Shown one piece after another: positions 61,483 to 64,000 of a stretch of 64,000 nucleotides of DNA. The notes under the pieces were generated by a model. The model worked only from the letters and a program-made list of their open reading frames with translations. It made no database searches and was not told the DNA's origin. How positions within the stretch are numbered: the first letter of the stretch is position 1; each line of letters opens with the position of its first letter. Origin of the DNA: Frondihabitans sp. PAMC 28766 (GTDB lineage: Bacteria; Actinomycetota; Actinomycetes; Actinomycetales; Microbacteriaceae); NCBI RefSeq assembly GCF_001577365.1, contig NZ_CP014513.1, positions 3,348,001 through 3,412,000 on the forward strand, read 5' to 3'. A program made the translations under genes and the position numbers.

Positions 61483-62759
61483 GCCGCGACGGCCAGCTCG
61501 TTCTCGGCGTCAACCTGCAGGGCTTCGGGCAGCGACCCGGCGCATGGCAGGTGCAGGACGTCGACGGCCTCGACCTCGTGAGCCTTGAGTTCTGGCAGAA
61601 CCTCGGCCGCATCGCCGAGCGCGGCACCCTCGACCTCGTCTTCCTCGCCGACAACCCGAGCCTCGGCGACCCAGACGTGCGCGCGCTCGGCTTCCTGGAG
61701 CCGTTCACCGCGCTGCAGGCCATCGGCCAGGCGACCACCCACCTGGGTCTCGTCGGCACGGCATCGACCACCTACAACGATCCCGTCGAGCTGGCACGGC
61801 GCGTGCAGAGCCTCGACGTCGTCACCGCGGGGCGCGCCGCCTGGAACGCGGTCACGACCTACAACCCCGCCGTGTCGGCCAACTTCGGGGTCACCTCGAA
61901 CCCCGACCGCACGACGCGCTACGCCCGCGCGGCCGAGTTCGTCGCCGAGGTCCGCGGCCTCTGGCAGGCGTCGGGGCTCTCGGGCTCGGCTCCGGGTGGG
62001 CATCAGCCGATCGTCTTCCAGGCGGGCGGCTCCGACCAGGGCCGCGACCTCGCCGCCCGATTCGCCGACGGCGTCTTCAGCGTCGAGCTCACCCTCGACG
62101 CCGCAGTGGCGAACCGCCGCGAGCTGCGGGCGGCCGCCGTCGCTGCCGGGCGTCGGGCCGACGATGTGAAGGTGCTGCCAGGCCTCTCGATCGTGCTGGG
62201 CTCCACCGAGGCCGAAGCGCAACACCTTTACGACTCGCTTGAAGAGCTCGCCCCCGACGGCTACGCCGAGTCGTCGCTCGGCGCCTACCTCGACGTCGAC
62301 GTGACCACCCTCGATCCTGACCGCCCCGTCCCCGCCGACATCCTCGACCGGCCGTTCGACGAGAACACCTACGGCCACTCCGTCGGCTATCGGCGCACCG
62401 TCACGCGATGGGTGCGCAACAACAACACGAGCGTCCGCGCCCTCGTGCGCGGGTTCGGCGGCTACGGCGCCCGCATCGTCGTCGGCACGCCCGAGCACGT
62501 CGCCGACTCGATCGAGACCTGGTTCGAGGCCGGCGCGGCCGACGGCTTCAACCTCATGATCGACCGCTTCCCCACCGGGTTCGAGGAGGTCGTCGACCAC
62601 GTCGTGCCGCTGCTGCGGGCGCGCGGGCTCTTCCGTCACGAGTACGGCGAGGCGACCCTGCACGGCCGGCTCGCGGCGACCCGGCGTGACGGGCCCGAGC
62701 CGACCGACCGGCATCCTGCCCTCTCTGCTTCTGAACTGAAAGGAACCACCACCGCATGA
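61479..62759 (+). CDS. LLM flavin-dependent monooxygenase (NtaA type)
   Basis: A 426-residue NtaA-type enzyme: QLVLGVNLQGFGQRPGAWQV, AERGTLDLVFLADNPSLGDP, THLGLVGTASTTYNDPVELA, TAGRAAWNAVTTYNPAVSAN, QPIVFQAGGSDQGRDLAA, and the C-terminal ADGFNLMIDRFPTGFEEVVD followed by HVVPLLRARGL. I start it at ATG 61479, the overlap with the preceding gene. It is coupled to the metY-like gene (ATGA). Being linked to metY makes a sulfur-releasing oxidation especially plausible. Confidence 0.92.
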   Translation: MSRDGQLVLGVNLQGFGQRPGAWQVQDVDGLDLVSLEFWQNLGRIAERGTLDLVFLADNPSLGDPDVRALGFLEPFTALQAIGQATTHLGLVGTASTTYNDPVELARRVQSLDVVTAGRAAWNAVTTYNPAVSANFGVTSNPDRTTRYARAAEFVAEVRGLWQASGLSGSAPGGHQPIVFQAGGSDQGRDLAARFADGVFSVELTLDAAVANRRELRAAAVAAGRRADDVKVLPGLSIVLGSTEAEAQHLYDSLEELAPDGYAESSLGAYLDVDVTTLDPDRPVPADILDRPFDENTYGHSVGYRRTVTRWVRNNNTSVRALVRGFGGYGARIVVGTPEHVADSIETWFEAGAADGFNLMIDRFPTGFEEVVDHVVPLLRARGLFRHEYGEATLHGRLAATRRDGPEPTDRHPALSASELKGTTTA

Positions 62760-64000
62760 CCGGATTCGACACCGACCAGATCCACGCCGGGGCCTCCCCG
62801 AGTCGGCCCACGGCGCCCGCATCACCCCGATCTATCTCAGCGCCGGCTTCGTCTTCGACGACTTCGACCAGGCCGAGGCGCGGTTCGGCGGCACCGACCC
62901 CGGTTACGTCTACTCGCGCAACAACAACCCCTCGCACGTCGCCGTCGAGGCGCGCGTTGCGGCCCTCGAGGGCGGAACCGGCGCGATCTTCGTGGCCAGC
63001 GGGCAGGCAGCGGTGTCGGTCGCGCTGCTCGGCGTGCTGAAGGCCGGCGACCACTTCTTGTCGGCGCCGAGCATCTACGAGGGCACCCGCTCGCTCTTCC
63101 GCGACAACTTCGCGCGGTTCGGCATCGAGGTCGAGTTCGTCGAGAACCCGCGCGACCTCGACGACTGGGAGCGCAGGATCCGGCCCACCACCCGCCTGCT
63201 CTTCGCCGAGTCCATTCCCAACCCGAAGAACGACCTCGTCGACATCGAGGCCCTGGCCTCACTGGCGCACCGGCACGACCTGCCCTTCGCGATCGACAAC
63301 ACGGTGGCGACCCCCTACCTGCTGCGGCCCATCGAGTTCGGCGCCGACATCGTCGTGCACTCCGCGTCGAAGCTCTTGACCGGCCACGGCGCGAGCCTCG
63401 GCGGCATCGTCGTCGACGCGGGGCGGTTCGACTGGGGCGCACGGCCCGACCTCTATCCGCACCTGAACGAGTCTCGTCGGAACCAGCCGTCGTTCGTCTC
63501 GAGATTCGGTGCGGGCGCTTACCTCGCCTTCACCCGCAGCGTCGTCGTCAACCGGCTGGGGCCGACGCCGTCACCGTTCCACGCGTTCCTGCTGCAGCAG
63601 GGCATCGAGACGCTCTCGCTGCGGCTGCGGCAGCACGTGGCGAACGCCGCACGCGTCGCGGCCTGGCTCGACGAGCAGCCGCAGGTGGCGAGCGTCGACT
63701 ACGCGGGACTGACCTCCAGCCCGTCCTACGAGCTCGGGCAGAAGTACCTGCCGCGCGGCACGGGCAGCATCTTCGCGTTCACCCTGCACGGCGGACGGGC
63801 AGCGGCCCGCGGTGTCGTCGACTCCGTGGCGCTGTTCTCGCGCATGACGCACATCGGCGACGTGCGGTCGCTGATCATCCACCCGGCGACCACCACGCAC
63901 CTGCACCTCACGCAGGAGGAGCGCGACCGCTTCGGCATCGACGAGGGGCTGATCCGGCTCTCCGTCGGCATCGAGGATGCCGACGACCTGATCGCCGACC
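62756..64000 (+). pseudogene. metY: O-acetylhomoserine sulfhydrylase-like (MetY), frameshifted and cut by window edge
   Basis: A Cys/Met-metabolism PLP enzyme. After FDTDQIHAGASP the frame breaks. In the next phase ESAHGARITPIYLSAGFVFD, YSRNNNPSHVAVEARVAALE, GQAAVSVALLGVLKAGDHFL, and the PLP lysine in HSASKLLTGHGASLGGIVVD follow, up to the window end. Adding one C to the C4 run at 62796-62799 joins them. It would use sulfide or methanethiol with O-acetylhomoserine to make homocysteine or methionine, so it can fix the products of the coupled LLM genes. The C-terminus lies beyond the window. Confidence 0.85.

Overview
The window is very GC-rich DNA with tightly packed genes, start codons split between ATG and GTG, and many four-base ATGA/GTGA overlaps. 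This is typical of an actinobacterium. A small DUF7882 gene and a DUF6611-like gene point to Microbacteriaceae; this family assignment is inference from protein content. No phage, insertion sequence or CRISPR array was recognised.

Layout. 1-9 kb: end of a short-chain dehydrogenase (SDR), phosphoketolase xfp, DUF7882, a PH-like membrane protein, a MarR-ADH-SDR-SRPBCC operon, another SDR with a clear promoter/operator, and a lipoprotein. 9-18 kb: an aldo/keto reductase; a translationally coupled operon of methyltransferase, glycosyltransferase, acyl-CoA dehydrogenase and PIG-L deacetylase; then a secreted Ig-like/EEP-like protein and a Tat-exported phospholipase C. 18-29 kb: housekeeping and accessory genes (SDRs, NCS1 permease, DUF2071, TetR, PatB-type lyase, a stand-alone FtsK-gamma-like protein, acetate transporter) with several small or decayed genes.

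29-64 kb is dominated by flavin-dependent luciferase-like monooxygenases (LLM). Eleven LLM genes or remnants sit with two complete oligopeptide-type ABC importers, one amino-acid-type ABC importer, a FAD/NAD(P)-binding protein, and sulfur-assimilation genes (cysK with a beta-carbonic anhydrase, and a metY-like gene at the right edge). The simplest reading is a region for importing organosulfur or similar small organics, oxidising them with LLM enzymes and fixing the released sulfur through CysK and MetY. The substrates cannot be read from sequence.

Embedded between cysK and the second LLM/ABC cluster (46.1-47.7 kb) is a retron: a promoter, an approximately 168-nt structured RNA bounded by long a1/a2-like inverted repeats, and a reverse transcriptase with YADD and VTG motifs, closed by a 50-bp near-palindromic hairpin. 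No effector gene was recognised beside it. This is the most notable element in the window.

Sequence quality. Six otherwise intact genes carry seven one-base frameshifts. Every one is repaired by adding a single C or G to a run of four or five. This looks like homopolymer undercalling rather than true gene decay. One substrate-binding protein has an in-frame amber codon, which is a different kind of lesion.
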